From the NCBI RefSeq assembly GCF_030817535.1, contig NZ_JAUSZL010000002.1, positions 8,308,001 to 8,372,000 of the forward strand: a DNA stretch of 64,000 bases. The letters are read 5' to 3'. Both the position numbers and the translations under genes were made by a program. The stretch is from Streptomyces sp. V3I8. GTDB lineage: Bacteria; Actinomycetota; Actinomycetes; Streptomycetales; Streptomycetaceae. The notes under the pieces are model-generated. The model saw only the letters and a program-made list of their open reading frames with translations, did no database searches and was not told where the DNA came from. Every line of letters begins with the position of its first letter. Position 1 is the first letter of the stretch. Shown here piece by piece: positions 1 through 10,120 of this stretch.

Positions 1-380
1 CCACGACGGGCGAGCCTCGTCCGCTCACCTCCGGGGTGGACCTGACCGCGTTCCGGATCGTGCAGGAGGCGCTCACCAACGCCACCAAGCACGCCGCCGC
101 GGACTCGGCACACGTACATCTCGCCTACAAGGACCGCCGCTTGCTGATCACGGTCACCAACGACGCACCGTACGGCGCCCCCGATGCGGCCGCAGCCGAG
201 CCGAGCCAGGGCTTCGGCATCATGGGCATGCGCGAACGAGCCCACACCGTCGGCGGTGAATTCCGCGCGGGACCCCGCCCGGGAGGCGGCTTCGAAGTCG
301 CGGCCGGCCTGCCGCTCCCGTCCGCCGCACCCGAAGCGTCCCCGAAGGCCGCAGATGATCCAACAGGAGAACAGGCATGA
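1..380 (+). CDS. Two-component sensor histidine kinase, C-terminal part (5' end outside window)
   Basis: Only about the last 125 residues are present; the reading frame is open from the window edge to the TGA at 378-380. The visible part is the ATP-binding domain of a NarL-partner (HisKA_3 type) kinase: the N-box-like stretch VQEALTNATKHA, then the glycine-rich GFGIMGMRERA typical of this subfamily, and a Pro/Ala-rich tail. The stop overlaps the start of the following response regulator by 4 bases (ATGA), so the two are translationally coupled and form a cognate pair. The sensor domain, and therefore the signal, lies outside the window. Confidence 0.9.
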   Translation, partial: TTGEPRPLTSGVDLTAFRIVQEALTNATKHAAADSAHVHLAYKDRRLLITVTNDAPYGAPDAAAAEPSQGFGIMGMRERAHTVGGEFRAGPRPGGGFEVAAGLPLPSAAPEASPKAADDPTGEQA

Positions 381-1057
381 CCATCAGGGTGCTGCTCGCC
401 GACGACCAGACCTTGCTGCGGGCGACCTTCCGGATGCTGATCGACTCCTGTGAGGACATGACCGTGGTCGGGGAAGCCTCCGACGGCGCGGAGGCGGTGG
501 ACCTGGCCCGCGCCCACCACCCCGACATCGTCCTCATGGACATCCGCATGCCGGGCACGGACGGTCTGGCCGCCACGTCGGCCATCTGCGCGGACCCGGA
601 CCTGGCCGCGACCCGCGTCCTCATCCTGACCACGTTCGAGACCGAGGAGTACGTCGCCCAGGCGCTGCACGCCGGTGCCAGCGGGTTCCTGGGCAAGGAC
701 GTCACCACCGACACCCTGCTGGCCGGCCTGCGCACGGTGGCGTCCGGCGAGGCCCTTCTGTCCCCCACCGCCACCCGTACCCTGATCGTCAACTTCCTCA
801 TGACACCGGCCCCCGGGGTTTTGCCCGTATCAGCACAGCACCTGTCGGGGCTCACCGCCCGCGAACGCGAGACGATGGCCATGGCCGCCGAGGGGAAGTC
901 CAACACCGAGATCGCCGAGACACTCACGATCAGCCCGCTGACCGTACGCACCCACGTCTACCGCGCGATGGCGAAACTGGGCGCCCGCGACCGCGCTCAA
1001 CTGGTCGTCATCGCCTACCGGACCGGCCTGGTGCAGGTGACTCGGTCAACGCCCTGA
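377..1057 (+). CDS. NarL/LuxR-family response regulator
   Basis: This 226-aa protein has a receiver domain (residues about 1-120) with the acidic pair D9/D10 and the likely phosphoacceptor D55 in VLMDIRMPG. A C-terminal LuxR-type helix-turn-helix follows (about 155-220; LTARERE, then the recognition region ISPLTVRTHV). It should be phosphorylated by the kinase whose end overlaps its start and then bind DNA as a dimer. The ATG is fixed by the ATGA overlap. Target genes cannot be inferred: the next gene is convergent and unrelated. Confidence 0.93.
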   Translation: MTIRVLLADDQTLLRATFRMLIDSCEDMTVVGEASDGAEAVDLARAHHPDIVLMDIRMPGTDGLAATSAICADPDLAATRVLILTTFETEEYVAQALHAGASGFLGKDVTTDTLLAGLRTVASGEALLSPTATRTLIVNFLMTPAPGVLPVSAQHLSGLTARERETMAMAAEGKSNTEIAETLTISPLTVRTHVYRAMAKLGARDRAQLVVIAYRTGLVQVTRSTP

Positions 1058-1158
1058 CCGTGCACCGGCAATCGGCCTCGGGACGACGTCGACGAGGGGC
1101 GGACGTCCGTGCGATGCCGTCCCGTACCGGCGGTGCGGACCGGGCGGCGCCGTGGAAC

Positions 1159-1186
1159 CCCCGCCCGGGCGAAGCCCGGAGCGGGG
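1159..1186. terminator. Hairpin between convergent genes
   Basis: CCCCGCCCGGGC, a GAA loop, then GCCCGG-A-GCGGGG form a 12-bp GC stem with one bulged A. It lies between the response regulator (plus) and glgB (minus) and could end transcription from both sides. There is no U-tract, as is common in streptomycetes. Confidence 0.55.
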
Positions 1187-1244
1187 TGCGTGCTTCGGGG
1201 GTCCCGCGGGCCGGAGGCCGGGGGCGGGAGGGCGACGGCAGGGC

Positions 1245-3530
1245 CTAGACCGGCCGCAGCCACACCGTCGCCAGCGGCGGCAGGGTGAGCCGCACGCAGG
1301 CCGCCCATCCCTGCCACCCCTCCGTGTCCGCCTTGACCGGCGCGGTGCGGGTGACCCCGCTGCCGCCGAAGCACGACGCGTCGGTGTTCAGGACCTCCCG
1401 CCAGGCGGGCACGTGGTCGGGAACACCCAGCCGGTAGTCGTGCCGCACCACGGGCGAGAAGTTGGACACGGCCAGCAGCGGCGACCCGTCGGCGGCGTAC
1501 CGCAGGAAGGCGAACACGTTGTCCTCCGCCGCGTCCCCGGCGACCCAGGCGAACCCGGCGGGAGAGGTGTCCCGCTCCCAGAGCGCGCGCGTGGCCCGGT
1601 ACTGCGTGTTGAGCTCGCGCACGAGGTTGCGGACGCCCCGGTGGTCGGCCTCGGCCCCGTACGCCGGATCCAGCAGTCCCCAGTCGGGGCCGTGCGCCTC
1701 CGACCACTCGGCGCCCTGTGCGAACTCCTGCCCCATGAAGAGGAGCTGCTTGCCGGGGTGGGCCCACATGAAGCCCAGGTAGGCACGGTGGGTGGCGCGC
1801 CGCTGCCACCAGTCGCCGGGCATCTTCGACACCAGCGCCTGCTTGCCGTGCACGACCTCGTCGTGCGAGATGGGCAGCACGTAGTTCTCGCTGTACGCGT
1901 ACACCATCGAGAACGTCATCTCGTGGTGGTGGTACTTGCGGTGCACCGGCTCGTGGCGGATGTACTCCAGCGAGTCGTGCATCCAGCCCATGTTCCACTT
2001 CAGCCCGAAGCCGAGACCGCCGGAGTCGGTGGAGCGGGTCACCCCCTCCCAGGCGGTCGACTCCTCCGCGATGGTCACGATCCCCGGCACCCGCCGGTAC
2101 AGCGTCGCGTTCATCTCCTGCAGGAACGCCATCGCGCCGAGGTCCTCCCGGCCGCCGGAGGCGTTGGGGGACCACTGCCCGTCCTCGCGCGAGTAGTCGA
2201 GGTAGAGCATGGAGGCGACGGCGTCGACCCGCAGCCCGTCGATGTGGAACTCCTCGCACCAGTACACGGCGTTGGCGACGAGGAAGTTGCGCACCTCCAC
2301 CCGGTCGAAGTCGAACTCGTAGGTGCCCCAGTCAGGATGCTCGGCACGCCGGTCGTCCCCGGGCTCGTACAGCGGCTCCCCGTCGAAGCGGGCCAGCGCC
2401 CAGTCGTCCTTGGGGAAGTGCGCGGGCACCCAGTCCATGATCACGCCGATGCCGGCCCGGTGCAGGGCGTCGACGAGGTACTTGAAGTCGTCGGGGGTGC
2501 CGAGGCGTGAGGTGGGTGCGTAGAAGCCGGTGACCTGGTAGCCCCAGGAGCCGCCGAAGGGGTGCTCGGCGACCGGCATCAGCTCGACGTGCGTGAAGCC
2601 GAGGTCGCTGACGTACGCGGGCAGCTCCTCCGCCAGCTGACGGTAGGTCAGGCCCGGCCGCCAGGAAGCGAGATGCACCTCGTAGACCGAGAACGGCGCC
2701 TCGTGCACCGGCCGGTCGCCACGGTGCGCCAGCCAGTGCGCGTCGTTCCACTCGTAGTGCGAGGCCGTGACGACGGACGCCGTGTCCGGCGGCACCTCGG
2801 TGCGGCGCGCCATCGGGTCCGCCTTGAGGAACCGGGTCCCGTGGCGGGAGGTGATCTCGAACTTGTACCGCGCGCCCTCGCCGACACCGGGCAGGAACAG
2901 CTCCCACACCCCGGCCGCGCCCAGCGAGCGCATCGGGAACTGCGTGCCGTCCCAGAAGGTGAAGTCCCCGGCGACCCGCACCCCCCGCGCGTTCGGCGCC
3001 CACACCGTGAAACGGGTGCCCGCCACACCCTGGTGCTCCATCGGCTCGGCGCCGAGCGCCCGCCACAGCTGCTCGTGCCGGCCCTCCCGGACCAGGTGCA
3101 GATCGAGCTCGCCGAGCGCCGGCAGGAAGCGGTACGGGTCCTCCACCTCCAGCTCGACACCGCCCGCGTACCTGACCAGCAGGGTGTACTCGGGCACGGA
3201 GTCCAGGGGCAGTACCCCCGAGAAGAGGCCGTCGCCCTCGCTGTCCAGCACCATCCGCAGCCCGTCGGGCAGCGACACCGCCACGGATTCGGCGAACGGC
3301 CGCAGCGCACGGACGACGACGCCGTCCGGCACCGGATGCGCCCCCAGCAGCGCGTGCGGGTCGTGATGGGTCCCCGACAGCAGCCGCTCCCGGTCCGCCC
3401 CCTCCAGCGAGAACACCGGCTCGTGCCCGCCGGGCCCGCCCGGCACCGCCTCGACCGGACCCGTCCCGGCAGGTCCGACGTCCTTGGACGGCGGCGGGGT
3501 CAGGGGTACGGAGATATTCCGGGATGCCAC
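1245..3530 (-). CDS. glgB: 1,4-alpha-glucan branching enzyme GlgB
   Basis: A 761-aa GH13 enzyme that introduces alpha-1,6 branches into linear alpha-1,4-glucan. N-terminal beta-sandwich (CBM48-like) modules precede the TIM barrel. Catalytic-site motifs are visible: [12 protein letters not shown] (nucleophile Asp), [10 protein letters not shown] (acid/base Glu) and [10 protein letters not shown] (transition-state Asp). The GTG start at 3530 is chosen because AAGGAGG lies 7 bases upstream and the mature family N-terminus follows; the open frame runs further upstream only inside mak. It is the last gene of the glgE-treS-mak-glgB operon, starting 4 bases after mak ends. Length matches actinobacterial GlgB, which carries the extra N-terminal domain. 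Confidence 0.96.
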   Translation of the reverse strand: MASRNISVPLTPPPSKDVGPAGTGPVEAVPGGPGGHEPVFSLEGADRERLLSGTHHDPHALLGAHPVPDGVVVRALRPFAESVAVSLPDGLRMVLDSEGDGLFSGVLPLDSVPEYTLLVRYAGGVELEVEDPYRFLPALGELDLHLVREGRHEQLWRALGAEPMEHQGVAGTRFTVWAPNARGVRVAGDFTFWDGTQFPMRSLGAAGVWELFLPGVGEGARYKFEITSRHGTRFLKADPMARRTEVPPDTASVVTASHYEWNDAHWLAHRGDRPVHEAPFSVYEVHLASWRPGLTYRQLAEELPAYVSDLGFTHVELMPVAEHPFGGSWGYQVTGFYAPTSRLGTPDDFKYLVDALHRAGIGVIMDWVPAHFPKDDWALARFDGEPLYEPGDDRRAEHPDWGTYEFDFDRVEVRNFLVANAVYWCEEFHIDGLRVDAVASMLYLDYSREDGQWSPNASGGREDLGAMAFLQEMNATLYRRVPGIVTIAEESTAWEGVTRSTDSGGLGFGLKWNMGWMHDSLEYIRHEPVHRKYHHHEMTFSMVYAYSENYVLPISHDEVVHGKQALVSKMPGDWWQRRATHRAYLGFMWAHPGKQLLFMGQEFAQGAEWSEAHGPDWGLLDPAYGAEADHRGVRNLVRELNTQYRATRALWERDTSPAGFAWVAGDAAEDNVFAFLRYAADGSPLLAVSNFSPVVRHDYRLGVPDHVPAWREVLNTDASCFGGSGVTRTAPVKADTEGWQGWAACVRLTLPPLATVWLRPV

Positions 3531-3534
3531 GTTT

Positions 3535-4944
3535 TCAGCCTCCTTGAGCGCTGTGGAAGGAAGGGACCGGCGTGTGCGGACCGCCGGATGACGCAGGGTG
3601 CTGCTGGGCCAGACGGGCGATCGCCGCCATCGGCACGGGCAGCCAGTCGGGCCGGTGCCGCGCCTCGTACAGGGCCTCGTACACGGCCCGGTCCGTCTCG
3701 TACGCGCGCAGCAGCTCGGGCTGCGCGCGCGGATCCCACCGCGCCTGGCCGGCGTACCCGGCGCAGTAGGCGTCCCGGCAGCGACGCGCCCACTCCGGGC
3801 GCCACGGGTGGCGGCTGCGGGCGGCGTAGTCGAAGGAGCGCAGCATCCCCGCGACATCGCGTACGGGGGACTGCGGCTGCCGGCGTTCGGCGATGGGACG
3901 CGCCGGCTCGCCCTCGAAGTCGATGACGGACCACCGCTCCCCGGCCCACAGCACCTGACCGAGGTGCAGGTCGCCGTGGATGCGCTGCACCGGGCGGCCC
4001 GAGTCGAGGGCGGCGAGCTCGTCGAAGGCGCCCCGCAGCCCCTCGACGTAGGGGAGCAGTTCCGGCACCGCACGACCGGTCGAGTCCAGCCGTTCGATCA
4101 TCGCCGCCGCGAGTCGCCTGCTCCCGTGCCCGGCCGGCGCGCCGAGGGCGAACGCCGCGGCCAGCGCGACGTGCACCTCGGCGGTCGCCCGCCCCAGCTC
4201 GTACGCCTCGTCCGTGAAGTCCCGGCCCGCGGTGAGCGCTTCGAGCGCCAGGGTCCACCCGTCGACGGCGTCCGGCAGGAACGGCTGGAGCACACCGAGC
4301 GTCGCCGCCTGCGGCTCCGAGGTCCGGAACCAGGCCACGGGGGCCGGGACACGGGTGCACCCCTGGCGGGCCAGGGCCCAGGGCACCTCCAGGTCCGGGT
4401 TGATGCCGGGCTGGACCCGCCGGAAGACCTTGAGGATGTACGCGTCGCCGTACACCAGCGAGGAGTTGGACTGCTCGGCGTCGAGGAGGCGCGGTGCCAG
4501 ACCGGTGGGGACGGACACCTTCGGGTCCCGCTCGAACCGCAGGGGGCCCGCCGTCCCCGCGGTGCGCAGCCGTTCCAGGAGCAGGTCGGCCGACCGCGGT
4601 TCCTGGAGGGCGTCGTACACCGTCAGGCCGGCCAGCGGCCCCCGGCTCGCCCGTCCGATGCGGGCATGGGCCAGCCGAGGGGGCAGCACGTCCCCGACGC
4701 CGAGGAGCAGTTGGTAGCAGTCGCCGGGGCGTGACGGGGAGGAGCCCTGCCCGGTGCAGACCAGCAGGTGCAGACACGCCGGGTGCAGCTCTGTCACCGA
4801 AAGCAGTGTCAGTTCCGTGACCCGGCGGCCCTTGCCCGCGAACCAGCGCTGTTCGGGCAGCCACGCCCGGAGCATGTCGGCGAGCGATGTCAGCAGATGA
4901 GCCGGAGCGTGGCCGCTGGGGCGGGGTGAGACGACCTTGCGCAT
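3535..4944 (-). CDS. mak: Maltokinase (Mak/Pep2)
   Basis: A 469-aa kinase that phosphorylates maltose with ATP to maltose 1-phosphate, the donor for GlgE. The aminoglycoside-phosphotransferase-like active site is visible as [13 protein letters not shown] (catalytic Asp) and VIDFEGEP (metal-binding Asp). The N-terminus, with [13 protein letters not shown], is characteristic of this family. The ATG at 4944 has GGAGG 7 bases upstream. It sits 14 bases after treS and 4 bases before glgB. In mycobacteria, where the pathway was defined, TreS and Mak form a complex; that is family knowledge and not visible here. Confidence 0.95.
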   Translation of the reverse strand: MRKVVSPRPSGHAPAHLLTSLADMLRAWLPEQRWFAGKGRRVTELTLLSVTELHPACLHLLVCTGQGSSPSRPGDCYQLLLGVGDVLPPRLAHARIGRASRGPLAGLTVYDALQEPRSADLLLERLRTAGTAGPLRFERDPKVSVPTGLAPRLLDAEQSNSSLVYGDAYILKVFRRVQPGINPDLEVPWALARQGCTRVPAPVAWFRTSEPQAATLGVLQPFLPDAVDGWTLALEALTAGRDFTDEAYELGRATAEVHVALAAAFALGAPAGHGSRRLAAAMIERLDSTGRAVPELLPYVEGLRGAFDELAALDSGRPVQRIHGDLHLGQVLWAGERWSVIDFEGEPARPIAERRQPQSPVRDVAGMLRSFDYAARSRHPWRPEWARRCRDAYCAGYAGQARWDPRAQPELLRAYETDRAVYEALYEARHRPDWLPVPMAAIARLAQQHPASSGGPHTPVPSFHSAQGG

Positions 4945-4958
4945 GACGACCCCTCCTT

Positions 4959-6688
<1,730 letters not shown>

Positions 6689-6692
<4 letters not shown>

Positions 6693-8738
6693 GTGGGTGA
6701 CCCTCCGGTGGGCGGTGAGGACGGTCGCAGGACGCTCATGACGTGCGCGGGCCGCTCTCCCGGCGTGAGGCGCACGTAGTTGGTCCTGCCCCAGTGGTAT
6801 GTCTCGCCGGAGAGCTCGTCGCGCACCGGCACCGACGCGTGCCAGTCCAGGCCGAGTCGTGGCATGTCCAACGAGACCGTGGCCTCCTGGGTGTGGTGGG
6901 GGTCGAGGTTCACGACTACCACGACCGTGTCGGAGCCGGTCCGCTTGCTGTACGCGATGACGGCGTCGTTGTCGGTCCCGTGGAAATGGACGTTCCGCAG
7001 ATGGCGGAAGGCCACGTGTTCCCGGCGGATCCTGTTGAGCGAACCGATGAGCGGCGCGATGGACGTTCCCGCCCGCTCGGCGGCCTCCCAGTCGCGCGGC
7101 CGCAACTGGTACTTCTCCGAGTCGAGGTAGTCCTCGGTGCCTGCCCTGGCCGCGGTGTTCTCGCACAGTTCGTATCCCGCGTACATTCCCCAGGACGGTG
7201 AGAGCGTCGCCGCCAGTACCGCGCGCAGTTCGAAAGCGGGCCGCCCGCCGTGCTGGAGGAATCCGGGCAGGATGTCCGGGGTGTTGACGAAGAAATTGGG
7301 CCGCATGTAGGCGGCCGCGTCACCTGAGAGCTCGGTGAGGTACTCGGTCAGTTCCTCTTTGGTGTTGCGCCAGGTGAAATACGTGTACGACTGCTGGAAT
7401 CCGACGCGTGCCAGGGCGTGCATGACCTCCGGACGGGTGAACGCCTCCGCCAGGAAGATCACGTCCGGGTCGGTTCGGTTGATGTCCGCGATCACCCGCT
7501 CCCAGAACATGACCGGTTTCGTGTGCGGATTGTCCACGCGGAAGATGCGTACGCCGTGCCCCATCCAGAACCGGAGAATGCCGAGCGTCTCCTGCACCAG
7601 GCCGGGCATGTCCGCGTCGAAGGCGATCGGATAGATGTCCTGGTATTTCTTCGGCGGGTTCTCCGCGTACGCGATCGTGCCGTCCGCCCGGTGCTGGAAC
7701 CACTCCGGGTGCTTCTCCACCCACGGGTGGTCGGGCGAGCACTGGAGCGCGAAGTCCAGGGCCACCTCGAGCCCCAGGGAGGCCGCGGTGCCCACGAACG
7801 CGTCGAAGTCGTCGATCGTGCCGAGGTCGGGATGGACGGTGTCGTGCCCGCCCTCCGGTGAGCCGATCGCCCACGGGACCCCGACGTCCTCGCGACCGGC
7901 CGAGAGGTTGTTGTCGGGGCCCTTGCGGAAGGTCGTGCCGATGGGGTGGACCGGCGGCAGGTACACCACGTCGAAGCCCATGGCGGCGATCGCGGGCAGC
8001 CGTGCCGCCGCGGTCCGGAACGTGCCGCTGACCGGCGGCTTCCCGGGCTCCACCACCGCGCCCTCCGAGCGCGGGAAGAACTCGTACCAGGAACCGAACA
8101 GCGCCCGCTCCCGCTCCACGAGGAGGGGGAGCGGCTCGGACCGGGTGAGGCGTTCCCGCAGGGGGTGCTCGGCGAACACCGCGTCCACGTCCGGCGTGAG
8201 GGCCGCGGCGAGACGGGAGGCCGGCGGACGGGTGTCGTCACGCAGGGCCTCCGCGGCGGTCAGCACCGCCGCCCGGCCCGCCTCGTGCGGCACCGCGGCG
8301 GCAGCACGCTCGTACAGGTCGGCGCCCTCCTCCAGGACCAGGCCCACGTCGATGCCGGCCGGGATCTTGATGCGCGCGGACCGGCGCCAGGCGGACACGG
8401 GGTCCGACCACGCCTCCACCCAGTAGCTCCAGTCGCCCACCGCCGTCGGGGTGACGTCGCCGCCCCAGCGGGTCGCTGCCGGGGGTGAGCTCCCGCATGG
8501 GGGTCCACGGTCCGGTACGCCCCTCGGGGTCGCACAGGACGACGTTCGCGGCGACCGCGTCGTGACCCTCTCCGAAGAGGGTGGCGGTGACCTGGAACGT
8601 CTCGCCCGGAACCGCCTTCGCCGGCCGGTTTCCGTGCTCGACGGCCGGACGGACGTCGACGACGGGGACTCGGCCGGTCGGAACGACGGGCTTGCGGCCG
8701 ACAGGGCGGACGCGGCCGTCGGCCAGGTTCTCGGTCAT
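6689..8738 (-). pseudogene. glgE: glgE, alpha-1,4-glucan:maltose-1-phosphate maltosyltransferase, with an apparent +1 frameshift
   Basis: GlgE extends alpha-1,4-glucans with maltosyl units from maltose 1-phosphate. The C-terminal 583 residues (8440-6689) are open and carry IFRVDNPHTKP (nucleophile) and IFLAEAFTRPEVM (acid). The family N-terminus is also clear (VPVVDVRPAVEHG, GETFQVTATLF, GPWTPMRELTPGSD) but in another frame, from the ATG at 8738 with GGAGG 8 bases upstream. The switch falls at a run of three G (plus strand, 8470-8472). With two G the protein reads GSDRWGGDVTP in place of GSDPLGRRRHP, then continues into VGDWSYWVEAW. The repaired protein would be 682 aa, normal for the family. 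This is either a true mutation or a one-base sequencing error. The unrepaired downstream frame lacks the N-terminal domain. Confidence 0.88.
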
Positions 8739-8822
8739 GGGATTCACCTCCGTCTTCGTTCTCGTTGTGGCTGTCCTGGTGCGTCGTCGACGCGGTACGT
8801 CACTGTCCTGCTGTGTCGTTCA

Positions 8823-8886
8823 CCGTCATGCCGTCATGCCGTCATGCCGTCATGCCGTCATGCCGTCATGCCGTCATGCCGTCATG
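8823..8886. repeat. Eight perfect tandem copies of CCGTCATG
   Basis: Eight uninterrupted 8-base units fill 64 bases between the DUF5133 gene and glgE, 85 bases upstream of the glgE ATG. On the minus strand each unit reads CATGACGG. The array begins inside the 3' end of the DUF5133 gene and supplies its stop codon (TGA, 8876-8874). Such arrays change copy number by replication slippage. Here that would alter the glgE leader or promoter spacing but not the DUF5133 reading frame. Confidence 0.97.
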
Positions 8887-9191
8887 TCGGCAGGCCTTCG
8901 GCCCGCGGGGTTCGCCGCGAGCCCTCCGGCGTGTTCCGGGAATCCGCCCATCGGTGAGCCCCTGTTGGCCCGTTCGTGGCGGAGGGCGGCCGAACCGGCC
9001 GCCAGATAGCGCTCCGCGGCGTACACGGCCTCCCTGGCACAGCGCTTGCCCATCAGGACGCAGAGCGTGTAGCCCGTGTCCTCGAAGTTGCCCCGGGCGG
9101 CGCGGTCGGACGGAGCCGCGAGCATCATGCGTTCCCAGGCCCGGTACAGCTCCAGGTGCCTGGCGATTTCGTCCTTGGCAGGCAGCAGCAT
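8874..9191 (-). CDS. DUF5133 domain protein
   Basis: A 105-aa soluble protein starting MLLPAKDEIARHLELYRAWE, with the conserved block FEDTGYTLCVLMGKR followed by a predicted helix (AREAVYAAERYL). This is the DUF5133 family, known mainly from Streptomyces and of unknown function. A paralogue is at 54576-54869. The ATG at 9191 is preferred because MLLPAK matches the family start; an in-frame GTG at 9203 is the alternative. The last residues and the stop codon lie in the CCGTCATG array, so the tail beyond the conserved region may be recent. It reads in the same direction as glgE and could be its upstream operon partner. Confidence 0.72.
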   Translation of the reverse strand: MLLPAKDEIARHLELYRAWERMMLAAPSDRAARGNFEDTGYTLCVLMGKRCAREAVYAAERYLAAGSAALRHERANRGSPMGGFPEHAGGLAANPAGRRPADMTA

Positions 9192-9495
9192 CTCACTGGT
9201 CACCTTCCACTCCCTCGGATGCGCACGGTTCGCCTTCGGATGTGCGTGATGGCCGTGCACGAAGAGGCATCGGCCCACTGCGACGGCTGACACCTTCACT
9301 CATGGTGCACGGGACACCACGCGTCGTCCTGTTGTCATTTCAACCACATTGGGTCGGTTCTCGGGTTGCACGAATGGAGTACCGCTCCCACTCTGAGAGT
9401 TACTCAGACGCAACGACTGTTCACGCTCTGCGTTCGGAGCAAGGCCCACAGGGGCGAGGAAGCGCGGGAGTTTCGCCGGTGAGGAGCCAACGACG
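9192..9495. promoter_or_regulatory. Divergent intergenic region
   Basis: About 300 bases separate the minus-strand DUF5133 gene from the plus-strand gene at 9496, so it should hold both promoters. I see the palindrome ACTCTGAGAGT overlapping a CTGAG-AGTTA-CTCAG inverted repeat near 9390-9407, but no convincing -35/-10 pair. Confidence 0.35.
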
Positions 9496-10008
9496 ATGAA
9501 GACCGTAGTGCCCTGCTACTACCACCTCGACGTGGAGGTCAGTCCGGAGCGGGTCGACCAGGTCAGGCGCATTCTGGCCGCCCACCTCCGGTACTGGAAC
9601 CTGGAGAACCTCGTCGAGCCCGTCTGCCGCTGCGCGGAGAGGCTGCTGCGCACGATCGAGGCGCACGCGGCGGACAAGAACACCACCCTCGAGATGTGGT
9701 GGAACGGCCAGCACCTCATCACGGCCGTCGCGGACATCGACGGGGAGTCCCACCCGGAATCGGCGACGTGGGACTGCCTGAGCCACATCGCGGCCCTGAG
9801 CGACGGGTGGGGGTACTGCACCACGGGCAGCGGCGGACGGATCGTCTGGTTCTCCCGCCGGGTCCGCGCCATGGAGCGCGCCCCGCTGGTCCCGGCCGTC
9901 CCCGCGCCCAGCCTGCGGGAGGCCCGGGGGATGCCCCGCGAGCTGCCCGTACCGGCCCTGGCGGGTCCGGTTCCCGAGGGCCCGCTCGTCAACACGGCGG
10001 CCGGGTGA
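9496..10008 (+). CDS. Conserved small protein, possibly RsbW-like ATP-binding
   Basis: A 170-aa protein with a well-ordered N-terminal 125 residues and a Pro/Ala-rich tail. The N-terminal part resembles streptomycete proteins annotated as ATP-binding (HATPase_c-like) regulators: VSPERVDQVRRILAAHL at the start, an acidic/aromatic core with WWNGQHLITAVADID, then SDGWGYCTTGSGGRIVWF. I recognise the type but not the function. Classical N- and G-boxes are not convincing, so an inactive ATPase fold is possible. The ATG at 9496 follows GAGGAG. It is divergent from DUF5133 and ends at a strong hairpin. Confidence 0.6.
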   Translation: MKTVVPCYYHLDVEVSPERVDQVRRILAAHLRYWNLENLVEPVCRCAERLLRTIEAHAADKNTTLEMWWNGQHLITAVADIDGESHPESATWDCLSHIAALSDGWGYCTTGSGGRIVWFSRRVRAMERAPLVPAVPAPSLREARGMPRELPVPALAGPVPEGPLVNTAAG

Positions 10009-10040
10009 CCCGGACGGTGCGAACCGTCGGACGACAGCAC

Positions 10041-10082
10041 GCAGCCGGCCCGCGACCGCATCGGCGGTCGCGGGCCGGCTGC
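10041..10082. terminator. Bidirectional terminator, 18-bp perfect stem
   Basis: The arms 10041-10058 and 10065-10082 are exactly complementary around a 6-base loop. It lies between convergent genes (9496-10008 plus; 10121-13141 minus). Confidence 0.85.
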
Positions 10083-10120
10083 GTACGTGCCCTTCCGTAC
10101 GTGCCCGGGCGAGGAAGGGG

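Noticed and set aside
8823..8886. CRISPR array
   Set aside because: The units are contiguous 8-mers without spacers, and no cas gene is present.
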